Shown: positions 1 through 6,631, numbered from the stretch's first letter. The stretch: 7,830 bases of DNA from a bacterium (GCA_021839785.1 JAKCAB010000074.1:1-7830); one strand, 5' to 3'. The notes: generated by a model from the sequence alone, not told the origin. Translations and numbers: made by a program.

Positions 1-1000
1 GCGCGGGGGCGTCGGCTTCCTTGAACATCCAGGCGCGGCGTTCGCGCATCATGATGGCCGCGTCCGAGCCGAAGAACATGCCCATCTCGCCATCGAACGA
101 GTTGGCGATCGTGGCCTCGTAATTGAAATAGATGCCGTTCGGGTAGCGGAGCGTGGCGGACACGTTGTCAAACACGTCGCGGCCGTCGTCCTTGTAATGG
201 CTCAGCGCTCCCACGCCCTCGACGCTGACTGGCGTGGCGCTGTAAAACCAGTTGGCGATGTCCAGTTGGTGCACGCCCAGTTCGCCCACCAAGCCGCCAG
301 AGGTGGCGTTCTTCAACCGCCAGTTCATCTCCGCCTCCCGTTCGGGGTTCGAGGTCGCGATCCGCCAACTCATCTTTTTGTGGAACTGCGCGCGACCGCA
401 GAGGTTCGTGCCGACCACGCCGCTGCGCACGAATTTGATGAGGTTCACGATCTGCTTGTCGGAGCGGTTCTGGAGGCCCGGCTGAAAGTTGAGCTTCGGG
501 TGCTTCTTCGCCGCGGTGGCGATCGCGCGGGCGTCGTCGATGGTCGTCGCCAGCGGCGCCTCGCAGTACACGTGCTTGCCCGCGTCCAACGCCGCGAGGA
601 CGAATTCCTTGTGGAGGTGGCTGGGCGTCGCCACGATCACCGCCTGCACGTCCTGGTTCGCCAGGAGTTCCTTGTAGTCCGCGTACTTCTGAGCCTTGGG
701 GGCGAGATTGCCGCCGCGCCGGAGGTAGGCCGGGTAGTGGTCGCACACCGCCACCACCGGTCCAAAAGTAATGGTCGAAAGGGTCTTGAGAATCTCGCGT
801 CCCCACGCGCCGCAGCCGATCACGCCCACGTTCAAGGGCGGGGTTTCGCCTTTGTAGTTGGTCGTGCCATCCGGCGCGGCTGCGGGCTTATCCTCGGCGG
901 CGAGGATGGGCACTCCGCCCAGCATCGTCATAAAAGCCGCCACGGAACCCCCGCGCAGGAAGTCACGTCGATTCAATCCGGATACCATTTCGTTGTTCAT
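1..1000 (-). CDS. Gfo/Idh/MocA-family oxidoreductase, Tat-exported, partial (C-terminus beyond window)
   Basis: Reading the minus strand from ATG at 1000 gives 333 uninterrupted codons that run off the left edge, so the C-terminus is missing. The N-terminus carries a twin-arginine signal (NRRDFLRGG, residues 10-18), a hydrophobic stretch (about 19-34) and an Ala-Ala cleavage region, so Tat export to the periplasm is likely. A Rossmann fold follows, with dinucleotide-binding GVIGCGAWG at 59-67, then VATPSHLH (123-130) and the alpha/beta C-terminal domain with GELGVHQLD (239-247), whose H244 and D247 match the conserved family His/Asp. The usual EKP motif reads EAP (147-149), so the family lysine is Ala148. 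The substrate cannot be told; family members oxidise or reduce sugars, inositols or sugar nucleotides with NAD(P), and exported ones may hold the cofactor tightly. No Shine-Dalgarno precedes ATG 1000. ATG 988 is an alternative that keeps the RR motif. Family assignment is firm, substrate unknown. Confidence 0.93.
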   Translation of the reverse strand, partial: MNNEMVSGLNRRDFLRGGSVAAFMTMLGGVPILAAEDKPAAAPDGTTNYKGETPPLNVGVIGCGAWGREILKTLSTITFGPVVAVCDHYPAYLRRGGNLAPKAQKYADYKELLANQDVQAVIVATPSHLHKEFVLAALDAGKHVYCEAPLATTIDDARAIATAAKKHPKLNFQPGLQNRSDKQIVNLIKFVRSGVVGTNLCGRAQFHKKMSWRIATSNPEREAEMNWRLKNATSGGLVGELGVHQLDIANWFYSATPVSVEGVGALSHYKDDGRDVFDNVSATLRYPNGIYFNYEATIANSFDGEMGMFFGSDAAIMMRERRAWMFKEADAPA

Positions 1001-1042
1001 AAAGCTGCGTCACACCCGGCCGTTGCCACCTTTGCCCGATTC

Positions 1043-1060
1043 CCCGGCCCGCCGGCCGGG
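1043..1060. repeat. Perfect 7-bp inverted repeat, 4-nt loop
   Basis: CCCGGCC (1043-1049) and GGCCGGG (1054-1060) are exact reverse complements around CGCC. It lies 43 bp upstream of the oxidoreductase start, so on that transcript it could form a strong leader hairpin if the promoter lies in the AT-rich patch beyond it. No T-run follows on either strand, so a terminator is unlikely. In GC-rich DNA such hairpins also arise by chance. Confidence 0.45.
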
Positions 1061-1292
1061 CGCACTCTGCGGGCTGAAAATCAATTTGCAAAGGTAATTT
1101 TGGTTCCGCGGCAAGCCCCGCCACAACTGATCTTTAACGCCCCGAAAAATGGCCGCTCGGGACCGCCACCGAACCTTGCCGTCGGAGCGTTGGACGCAGA
1201 CAACAGCGGTGACATTCGCCCAATTTGCACGCCCCCGCCTGCCCGCGGCGGCAACGCCGGCGTACCCTGGCGGAACGGCTTCCACCTTGCAG

Positions 1293-1309
1293 GCCGGCCC
1301 GCGGCCGGC
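1293..1309. repeat. GC-rich inverted repeat just upstream of the heptose adenylyltransferase start
   Basis: GCCGGC (1293-1298) is repeated at 1304-1309. Each copy is self-palindromic, so together they form a 6-bp stem with a CCGCG loop. The hairpin ends 13 nt before the proposed GTG at 1323, where a ribosome-binding site would sit, so it could limit translation. A smaller hairpin, CGGCG (1246-1250) / CGCCG (1255-1259) with a GCAA loop, lies 33 nt upstream. The structure is visible; the role is conjecture. Confidence 0.4.
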
Positions 1310-1322
1310 GAACAATCGGCGC

Positions 1323-1808
1323 GTGCATCTGCGGTCGAAAATTCTGCGGCTGGAAGACCTCGCCGGCTGGCGCGCAGCCAAGCGCGCCGCGGGCAAACGT
1401 GTCGTGGCCACCAACGGTTGTTTCGACCTGCTTCACGCCGGTCACGTGACTTACCTCGAAGCCGCGCGAAACCTGGGCGACGCCCTCCTGGTCGGCCTCA
1501 ACGGCGACGCCTCCGTTTGCGCCCTCAAAGGGCCCGGCCGGCCGCTCAACCCGGAACAAGACCGCGCCACCGTGCTCGCCGCGCTGGAGGCCGTGGATGC
1601 CGTGTGTGTCTTCCCGGAAGTGGACGCGCTGAACTTCCTGCGCCTCGCGAAGCCGGACATTTACGCCAAAGGCGGCGACTACACGATCGACACGATCAAC
1701 CAGGAGGAACGCCGGCTGGTCGAAAGTTGGGGCGGATGCGTCGCGGTGGTTAGCGGTGTCCCCGGCCGGTCAACCACTTCGCTGCTCGAACGGATCCACC
1801 GCGATTAA
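1323..1808 (+). CDS. rfaE2: D-glycero-beta-D-manno-heptose 1-phosphate adenylyltransferase (RfaE2/HldC type)
   Basis: This 161-aa protein is a stand-alone version of the C-terminal half of HldE. It would transfer AMP from ATP to heptose 1-phosphate, giving ADP-heptose for the LPS inner core, in the cytoplasm. Nucleotidyltransferase signatures are clear: TNGCFDLLHAGH (30-41) with the HxGH motif at 38-41, VGLNGDASV (57-65), KGPGRPLNPEQDR (69-81), KGGDY (116-120) and PGRSTT (147-152), in family order and spacing. I chose GTG 1323 because similarity begins within a few residues (KILRLEDL) and it gives the usual length of about 160 aa. The frame is open back to ATG 1149, but that extension is low-complexity. 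No clear Shine-Dalgarno is seen. The kinase half (HldA/RfaE1) is not in the window, so it must lie elsewhere. It probably forms a transcription unit with the gene 11 bp downstream. Confidence 0.9.
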   Translation: MHLRSKILRLEDLAGWRAAKRAAGKRVVATNGCFDLLHAGHVTYLEAARNLGDALLVGLNGDASVCALKGPGRPLNPEQDRATVLAALEAVDAVCVFPEVDALNFLRLAKPDIYAKGGDYTIDTINQEERRLVESWGGCVAVVSGVPGRSTTSLLERIHRD

Positions 1809-1819
1809 CCCCCGGCGCC

Positions 1820-2812
1820 ATGCCCGACTTTGCCAATCTCCTATCCAGCCAAAACCATCGCCTGGCCATGCCGGTGCTCACTTTTCCCGGCGCGAGCCTG
1901 TGTGGCGCGACCACCCGGCAGATGGTCACCGACTCCGCCGCCCAGGCTGCCGCGGTCGGCGCGCTGCACCGGCGCTACCGGCTGCCGGTGGTGCTTTCGG
2001 CGATGGACCTCAGCGCCGAGGCCGAGGCCTTCGGTTGCGCGGTGCAATTCAGCGACCACGAGGTTCCGACCGTCCTCGGGCGCCTGGTCACGGATCGCGC
2101 CGCCGCGGAACGGTTCCCGGTGCCCGCGCCAGGCGCGGCGCGGACGCGGGTGTACCTCGACACCGTTCGCCGGCTCCAAGACCTGCCCGGCCGGCCTCCG
2201 GTGTTCGGCGGAATGGTCGGACCGTTCTCGCTCGCGGCGCGCCTTTACGGGGTCAGCGAAGCGCTCGGTCTGACGATCGAAGACCCCGACCTCACGCACC
2301 TCCTGCTCGAAAAAACCACCGCCTTTCTCACGGCTTATGCGCAAGCCTTCAAAGCGGCGGGCGCCAGTGGCGTCATCATGGCCGAACCCACGGCTGGCCT
2401 GCTCTCGCCACGCGCTTTGGCAACCTTTTCCTCCGCGTACATCCGTCGGATCGTCACCGCCGCGGACGGACCGGAATTCACCGTCATCGTTCACAATTGC
2501 GGCGCCAGGCTGGTGCACCTGCCGCAAATCCTCGAGTCGCAGGCCCGCGTGTTTCACTTTGGCGCGCCGATGGACCTGCCGGCGGCGCTGGCCAAGGCGC
2601 CATCGTCCGTCGTCCTTTGCGGAAACCTGGATCCGAGCAAGGTCTTCGTGCAATCCAGTCCTGACGAAGTCGCCACCGCGACGCGATCCCTGCTCGCGGT
2701 CACCGCGGGCTACCGCAACCACGTCCTGTCCTCCGGCTGCGATATTCCGCCCCAGACACCGCTGGCCAACCTCGACGCCTTCTTCGAGGCGACGCGCGAC
2801 GCGGGTTTGTAA
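1820..2812 (+). CDS. Uroporphyrinogen decarboxylase-family protein, MtaA/MtbA-like methyltransferase
   Basis: This 330-aa protein has the single TIM-barrel layout of the UroD superfamily. The C-terminal half carries features of the corrinoid-dependent methyltransferase branch (MtaA/MtbA): VHNCG (224-228) giving an H225-x-C227 pair, GNLDPSKV (268-275), and LSSGCDIPPQTPLANLDAF (303-321) with C307. In that branch a His and two Cys bind zinc, which activates a thiol for methylation. The middle has VFGGMVGPFSLAARLYG (128-144) and IMAEPTAGLLSP (186-197), also typical of the superfamily. Haem biosynthesis is therefore less likely than methyl transfer between a corrinoid and a thiol, but no corrinoid protein or methyltransferase partner lies nearby and the substrate is unknown. 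It starts 11 bp after the heptose adenylyltransferase stop, implying cotranscription; a functional link to LPS heptose is not evident. No Shine-Dalgarno is visible; ATG 1868 is an alternative start. Confidence 0.85.
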   Translation: MPDFANLLSSQNHRLAMPVLTFPGASLCGATTRQMVTDSAAQAAAVGALHRRYRLPVVLSAMDLSAEAEAFGCAVQFSDHEVPTVLGRLVTDRAAAERFPVPAPGAARTRVYLDTVRRLQDLPGRPPVFGGMVGPFSLAARLYGVSEALGLTIEDPDLTHLLLEKTTAFLTAYAQAFKAAGASGVIMAEPTAGLLSPRALATFSSAYIRRIVTAADGPEFTVIVHNCGARLVHLPQILESQARVFHFGAPMDLPAALAKAPSSVVLCGNLDPSKVFVQSSPDEVATATRSLLAVTAGYRNHVLSSGCDIPPQTPLANLDAFFEATRDAGL

Positions 2813-2900
2813 GCGGTTTGCAGTCGCGCCAGCGTTGTTTTTAGCTGCGTTCGGACCGTGACAACCTTGAAGTAGATCCGCGAGGCGTGAACCGGCTGGT

Positions 2901-3716
2901 TCAATAAGTGCCGCCGGCACCGAGTGGCGTCGAAGCGCGGCCGATTCCGCTCAGCAAACGCCGGGCGCCATCCGCCATGAAGTCCAGTTCGCTGGCGGTC
3001 TGGATGAAACGGTAGCCTTGGGCGAGCGCGTCGCGGATGTCGTCCGCGGTCAAGGCCAGGCGACCGGCGACCTTGCCGTGCCGCTTGGCCGCAGCCAGCA
3101 CCCGGTTCATGGCTTCCTGCACGCGCGGATGCTTCATGTCGCCGCGCAACCCCAGCGAGAACGCCAGGTCGCTGGGACCGACGAAGAGGACGTCGATGCC
3201 CGGCACGGCCGCGATTTCGTCGATCTGTTCCACGGCACTGGTTTCCTCGATGATCGCCACCACCAGCACGTTGCGATCGGCGAAGTCGTAATACCCCTCG
3301 CTCGCCGGCCAGCGGAAGGTGGCCTGCCGCGCGCCAGAACCACGCTTGCCCAGTGGCGGATACCGGCAGGCCGCCGCGGCCTGGCGCGCCAGTTCGGGCG
3401 TGCTCGTGAACGGAAACATGACGCCCAAGACCCCGGCATCGAGCACGCGCTTGGCGGTCCACAAGGCGTTGACCGGCACGCGCGCAAACGGCACCGCGGG
3501 CAGACCGCGCGTGGCCAACACGATGTTCCGCAGCGTCTCGAGCGAGACCGGCGCGTGCTCCATTTCGATCCACAGAAAATCGAAGCCGGCCGCCGCCAGT
3601 TGCGCCGCCGCTTCCACGTGGTTCAGACTGATGGTGACGCCGATCACGGGTTGCCCCGCGGCGAGTGCCCGCTTCACCGGGTTTTCCATCGGCGCGTTGG
3701 ATGCGGCTGGGTTCAT
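2901..3716 (-). CDS. HpcH/HpaI-family aldolase (2-oxo-3-deoxy acid aldolase type)
   Basis: This 271-aa class II aldolase belongs to the HpcH/HpaI (citrate lyase beta-like) family. Members cleave 4-hydroxy-2-oxo acids, such as 2-keto-3-deoxy-L-rhamnonate or hydroxy-oxo-heptanedioate, to pyruvate and an aldehyde in the cytoplasm. Family motifs are in order: FDFLWIEMEHAP (45-56) with catalytic-type H54, FARVPVN (77-83) with R79, LDAGVLGVMFPFT (92-104), YPPLGKRG (119-126), and metal ligands E157 (AIIEET) and D183 (FVGPSDL, 178-184). The usual DGEHAP loop reads EMEHAP, so substrate preference may differ. The start is set by the ATGA overlap with the upstream glycosidase-like gene (ATG 3716-3714, TGA 3715-3713), which implies translational coupling and explains why no Shine-Dalgarno is seen. 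ATG 3689 is possible but loses the overlap. The coupling suggests it degrades a keto-deoxy acid from the sugar released upstream; the exact substrate is not readable. Confidence 0.9.
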   Translation of the reverse strand: MNPAASNAPMENPVKRALAAGQPVIGVTISLNHVEAAAQLAAAGFDFLWIEMEHAPVSLETLRNIVLATRGLPAVPFARVPVNALWTAKRVLDAGVLGVMFPFTSTPELARQAAAACRYPPLGKRGSGARQATFRWPASEGYYDFADRNVLVVAIIEETSAVEQIDEIAAVPGIDVLFVGPSDLAFSLGLRGDMKHPRVQEAMNRVLAAAKRHGKVAGRLALTADDIRDALAQGYRFIQTASELDFMADGARRLLSGIGRASTPLGAGGTY

Positions 3717-6304
3717 GGGTGGTTGGGCGCGTTGGTCGTGTCCGGGCACTTGATGAGCCAGAGTTCCGCCACCTGGCACCCCCGGCCATTGCCGCCGAGG
3801 CCCGGCTCGCGATGCCACGTCAAAGTGAGCGAGCCGGTGCGCGTCGCCGCCGGCGGAAGGTCGAATTCCACCGGGCGGTAGATCGGCCGCTTGTCGCGGA
3901 AGGGATGAATCTCGATCCCGTCGTTGGCCTCGAGACGAATCCGCAGCTTGGGACTGTCCCCGCCATAAACGATCCGGACCTTGTACCGCACGTGCGGGTC
4001 CAGATCGTCGTAGTGGACCTGCAGCGGCGTCTCGCAGAGCGACTCCGCATGGTCGAGCCACGAGCAGCGTAGCGCGCCCTCCGGCTTTTCGTCCGGCTCG
4101 TCCACCACGTCGCCTTCTTCGAAGCCCACCTTGGACGACACCAGGCTGGCAGGGTCTTGGTCGAACGGCAGGCCGCGCACCAAATGCGGCTGACGGGCGA
4201 TGTTGCCCAGATCGTCGTAGAAGCCACCCGGTCCGGGATCGGTCCAATCGACGATTTCGCGGAGGCCCGCCAACTGCGCGGCAGCGGTCGGGAGCCGGCG
4301 AATCTCCGCGAAGCGTTCCTTCAACCACCGGCGGTCGTTCAGCGGGTAATCCAGCGTGTCGAGGCAGGCGCCGCGGTCCACGGCGATGGCGTGGTAGCGC
4401 GGCACGCTCAGTTGCATTCGGATGCTTTGATACAGCGCCTCGCCCAGTTCGAAGACACGAGCGCGCAACGCGGTTGCGGTCGGTTGGGTCAAGGCCCGGT
4501 CCAGCGTGGACTCGGCAGCGGACAGGGCGAGTTGCGGACCGACGCGCGGGGCTTCACGAAGTTGGTCCAAGGCTTCGTTCTCCAAGGTGGTTTCGTAAAG
4601 CAGCCGGCGCCGCAGGTAGGTGTCGTAGTACGCGCGGAACAAGGCCTGCTGGAACCGCCAGTTCAGCAACGCGCGCGGCGCGGCCGCCCGCTCGAGTTGC
4701 TGGAATTGCTGGAGCGTGGTCTCGACGCCTTCGTTCGCCAGCAGCGGTCCGCGCCAGTTGCGTTCGAGCGCGAGCAAGCCTTGGGCAAAATCGTCCGTGT
4801 ACGCGTCGCCAATGAAATAGCGGCTGTACTCGCGGAGGATCCGGATGACCGGCTGGTCGGGATCCCACCCCAGCGCGCTCCAGACGATTTTGTTCACGTC
4901 GTCGTTGCAGCCTTCCGAGTAGGTGATGAAGCCCACCGTGCCCGGCTGCAAAAGGCGGAAGATGGCCGCTTCGTCCGTGGGCCGCGGGTCGATGCATTCG
5001 CGGCCTTCGGTGACGGCGAACGCGGTGTCCCAGTCCGGCACCGGGTACTGGCACTGGCGGGTGTGCGTGATGTCCGGGTAATGCCGGATCGGATACCGCG
5101 CCGGCACCGCCTGGCGCAAGGCCGGCAGGCTCAGGCGGATTTGCGGGCCAAAGACCACGCCGCTGAGCCAGGCGGGTTGTTCGCGGGTCAGGATGCCGAG
5201 GAATTCGTCCAGCCAGGCTTGGTTGAAGCTTTGCGGCGACACCCACATCTGCGCGTGCGGATGCGTGCGGTGCAGGACTTCGGTTTCCTTCGCCAACAGG
5301 TCGAGCAGGACGCGCGGCCGCGTGTGGCCAGGGTCGCCGCCGGGGACAAACACGGCGTCGATCCGGGGCAGTTGCGCGAAGACCGCGCCCCACTCGTCGA
5401 GCGCGCGCGCCACCGTCGCCGGGTCGGAATAGTCCGCGTCCATCGCCGGATACCAAATCCAGACGTCCAGCCCATAATCGTCGGCCAGTTGCGACATGCG
5501 GCGCATCATCTGGATGGGGGGCAGCGGGAAATGCGGGCTGTCGGCATCGTCGTCCGAGCGGGGCGGGATCAACTCGACCGCGTTCACCCCGAAGACGATC
5601 AAGTCGCGGTAGTATTGCTCCCACGTCGGCACGTCCCAGGCATCGTAGGCGTGGGTCTTGGGCCGGTAGCCGAGCTGGTGACCGCGCAGGGCGTAGCGCG
5701 GCGCCGTGGTGATCGCCAGGCCGTCCGGCGCGGCGATCTTGCCCGGCGCCAATTGCAGTTGGCGCAGCAAATAACCCACGCCGTAGAGCACGCCGCGAGC
5801 GTCGTTCCCGGCGACGCATACGGCGGCACCGGCTCCGGCTTGAACCGTGCGAATCGTGAAGCCTTCCGGCTTCGGACTCCCCTGCCCGCTTCCGAGTTCG
5901 CCCACCGCATCCCCGCCCAGCGCCTTGAGCGCCGGCGCCGGGCCCACCGCGATGACCGGCACCGACGACGTGGGCCAGGACGTTTGTTCGGCCAGCCGGA
6001 TTTGACTGCGTTTCTCGATTTCGTCGATGAGCAGGCGGACGGCCTGGCGCTCCGGCCCGCCGAGGTCTGGAGGCGAAACCACGACCGCGCGACTCAAGTC
6101 CAGCGCCGCCGCCGGCAAGATTCCTAAGACACCGAGCAAGCCGCCCAGCCAGTTGGCCCAGCGCCCGCGAGTTCGCGATTTCGGATCGCTGCCGTGCCGC
6201 GGGCTGCCGGTGCATCGGCTGCCCGCCGAATCGGCACACAGAATTGAGCGGCCAACCGGCCGCCCCGGAGAATGCAAGTTGGGTTTCAGAATGGCCGCAG
6301 TCAT
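3713..6304 (-). CDS. Secreted glycoside hydrolase-like protein, family unassigned (GH20b/GH67-N-like + TIM barrel)
   Basis: From ATG 6304 this is 863 aa. A hydrophobic core at about residues 50-67 (LGGLLGVLGIL) followed by PAAALD looks like a signal peptide, so export is likely. Next comes an alpha/beta domain (about 70-200) ending in DARGVLYGVGYLLRQL (168-183), the hallmark of the non-catalytic domain preceding the barrel in GH20 and GH67 enzymes. A probable TIM barrel (about 200-470) contains FGVNAVELIPPRSDDD, DVWIWYPAMDADY (280-292), VFVPGGDPGH (318-327) and ITYSEGCNDDVNK (460-472). A helical region follows, then a C-terminal beta-rich domain (about 680-863) that may bind carbohydrate. GGDPG sits where GH20 enzymes have GGDE, so the GH20 Asp-Glu pair is not intact; E464 of YSEG is a candidate catalytic acid. 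I cannot name the family or substrate. In-frame GTG 6337 would add 11 residues. The stop overlaps the aldolase start. Confidence 0.75.
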   Translation of the reverse strand: MTAAILKPNLHSPGRPVGRSILCADSAGSRCTGSPRHGSDPKSRTRGRWANWLGGLLGVLGILPAAALDLSRAVVVSPPDLGGPERQAVRLLIDEIEKRSQIRLAEQTSWPTSSVPVIAVGPAPALKALGGDAVGELGSGQGSPKPEGFTIRTVQAGAGAAVCVAGNDARGVLYGVGYLLRQLQLAPGKIAAPDGLAITTAPRYALRGHQLGYRPKTHAYDAWDVPTWEQYYRDLIVFGVNAVELIPPRSDDDADSPHFPLPPIQMMRRMSQLADDYGLDVWIWYPAMDADYSDPATVARALDEWGAVFAQLPRIDAVFVPGGDPGHTRPRVLLDLLAKETEVLHRTHPHAQMWVSPQSFNQAWLDEFLGILTREQPAWLSGVVFGPQIRLSLPALRQAVPARYPIRHYPDITHTRQCQYPVPDWDTAFAVTEGRECIDPRPTDEAAIFRLLQPGTVGFITYSEGCNDDVNKIVWSALGWDPDQPVIRILREYSRYFIGDAYTDDFAQGLLALERNWRGPLLANEGVETTLQQFQQLERAAAPRALLNWRFQQALFRAYYDTYLRRRLLYETTLENEALDQLREAPRVGPQLALSAAESTLDRALTQPTATALRARVFELGEALYQSIRMQLSVPRYHAIAVDRGACLDTLDYPLNDRRWLKERFAEIRRLPTAAAQLAGLREIVDWTDPGPGGFYDDLGNIARQPHLVRGLPFDQDPASLVSSKVGFEEGDVVDEPDEKPEGALRCSWLDHAESLCETPLQVHYDDLDPHVRYKVRIVYGGDSPKLRIRLEANDGIEIHPFRDKRPIYRPVEFDLPPAATRTGSLTLTWHREPGLGGNGRGCQVAELWLIKCPDTTNAPNHP

Positions 6305-6395
6305 AGCCGAAATCCGGCGAGACTCAAGCCAATCCACGATACCCGAACCACGGCCTGGCTCGTTAAGCCGGAGCCCTTCGGTTCATCGGAGGACC

Positions 6396-6508
6396 GCGGG
6401 CGTCCCGCCGGCCATTTGCGTGGCTGGGCTGCTCTCACCATCTGGTGGCCGACTACGATGGCATCGCCCCGTCGGCGAGACGCCGACGGCAGCGACCGAG
6501 ACGGTCGC
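6396..6508. repeat. Cluster of short-loop palindromes, probable dispersed REP-like element
   Basis: Four perfect palindromes lie within 113 bp. GCGGG/CCCGC with loop CGT is at 6396-6408. CACCA/TGGTG with a 2-nt spacer is at 6436-6447. CCGTCGGCG/CGCCGACGG (9-bp arms) with loop AGA is at 6469-6489. GCGACCG/CGGTCGC (7-bp arms) with the same AGA loop is at 6492-6508. The last two are separated by two bases and share the loop but not the arm sequence, so the folded shape rather than the base order looks conserved. I infer a multi-copy extragenic palindromic element of the REP type. Copy number cannot be seen here, because the window contains only this one cluster. Confidence 0.55.
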
Positions 6509-6593
6509 GCTCCCCAAACATCAATCGCATTGTTCCGGCTAAGGTCGGGGACAGTGATGCGCTTCCTTGGCAGCCTTTCCAGCGTTGTCCCAG

Positions 6594-6631
6594 ATGACAG
6601 AACTGTCATTGAGGCGTCATCGCCACGTCAT
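6594..6631 (+). promoter_or_regulatory. OmpR/PhoB-type operator: three GTCAT-core direct repeats at 11-bp spacing, plus an overlapping inverted repeat
   Basis: Three heptamers, CTGTCAT (6603-6609), GCGTCAT (6614-6620) and ACGTCAT (6625-6631), are separated by 4 bp, giving exact 11-bp periodicity. Tandem 7-bp sites with 4-bp spacers are the classic layout for OmpR/PhoB-family dimers, and the first heptamer matches the E. coli Pho-box half-site CTGTCAT. The first heptamer is also the right arm of a perfect inverted repeat, ATGACAG (6594-6600) with CTGTCAT, spacer AA. The array ends 53 bp before the PepSY lipoprotein start. A response regulator of the same family is encoded downstream (7253), so autoregulation of the locus is plausible, as is control by a separate PhoB. 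The repeats are seen; the binding protein is inferred. Confidence 0.6.

Larger units (their letters stand above)
1001..1322. other. Divergent intergenic region with AT-rich patch and three hairpins
   Basis: This stretch separates the oxidoreductase (leftward) from the heptose adenylyltransferase (rightward) and must hold both promoters. The only AT-rich patch is about 1078-1107, which includes TTTGCAAA, but I cannot assign convincing -35/-10 pairs on either strand. Three GC-rich inverted repeats lie at 1043-1060, 1246-1259 and 1293-1309. An open frame from ATG 1149 runs into the adenylyltransferase, but its first 58 residues are Pro/Ala/Arg-rich and unlike the family, so I treat them as non-coding. 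No small gene is supported. Confidence 0.6.

Noticed and set aside
1149..1322. N-terminal extension of the heptose adenylyltransferase from ATG 1149
   Set aside because: The 58 residues are Pro/Ala/Arg/Thr-rich, match nothing in the family, and the region carries hairpins. Family similarity and length fit GTG 1323.
197..1753. Plus-strand open frame spanning the oxidoreductase and the adenylyltransferase start
   Set aside because: It is antisense to the oxidoreductase and out of frame with the adenylyltransferase. Both competing frames show unmistakable family motifs.
2813..2903. Bidirectional terminator between the convergent genes
   Set aside because: A T5 run (2838-2842) has only a 3-bp stem before it. 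TGAACC/GGTTCA (2888-2903) makes a 6-bp stem but lacks a T-run on either side.
3717..4328. Upstream extension of the aldolase frame to 4328
   Set aside because: This part is out of frame with the glycosidase-like gene and Arg/Gly-rich. The ATGA overlap gives a natural start at 3716.
4157..6127. Long plus-strand open frame (656 codons) opposite the glycosidase-like gene
   Set aside because: It is Arg/Val/His-rich with no motifs and is antisense to a clearly coding frame. Long shadow frames are expected in GC-rich DNA.
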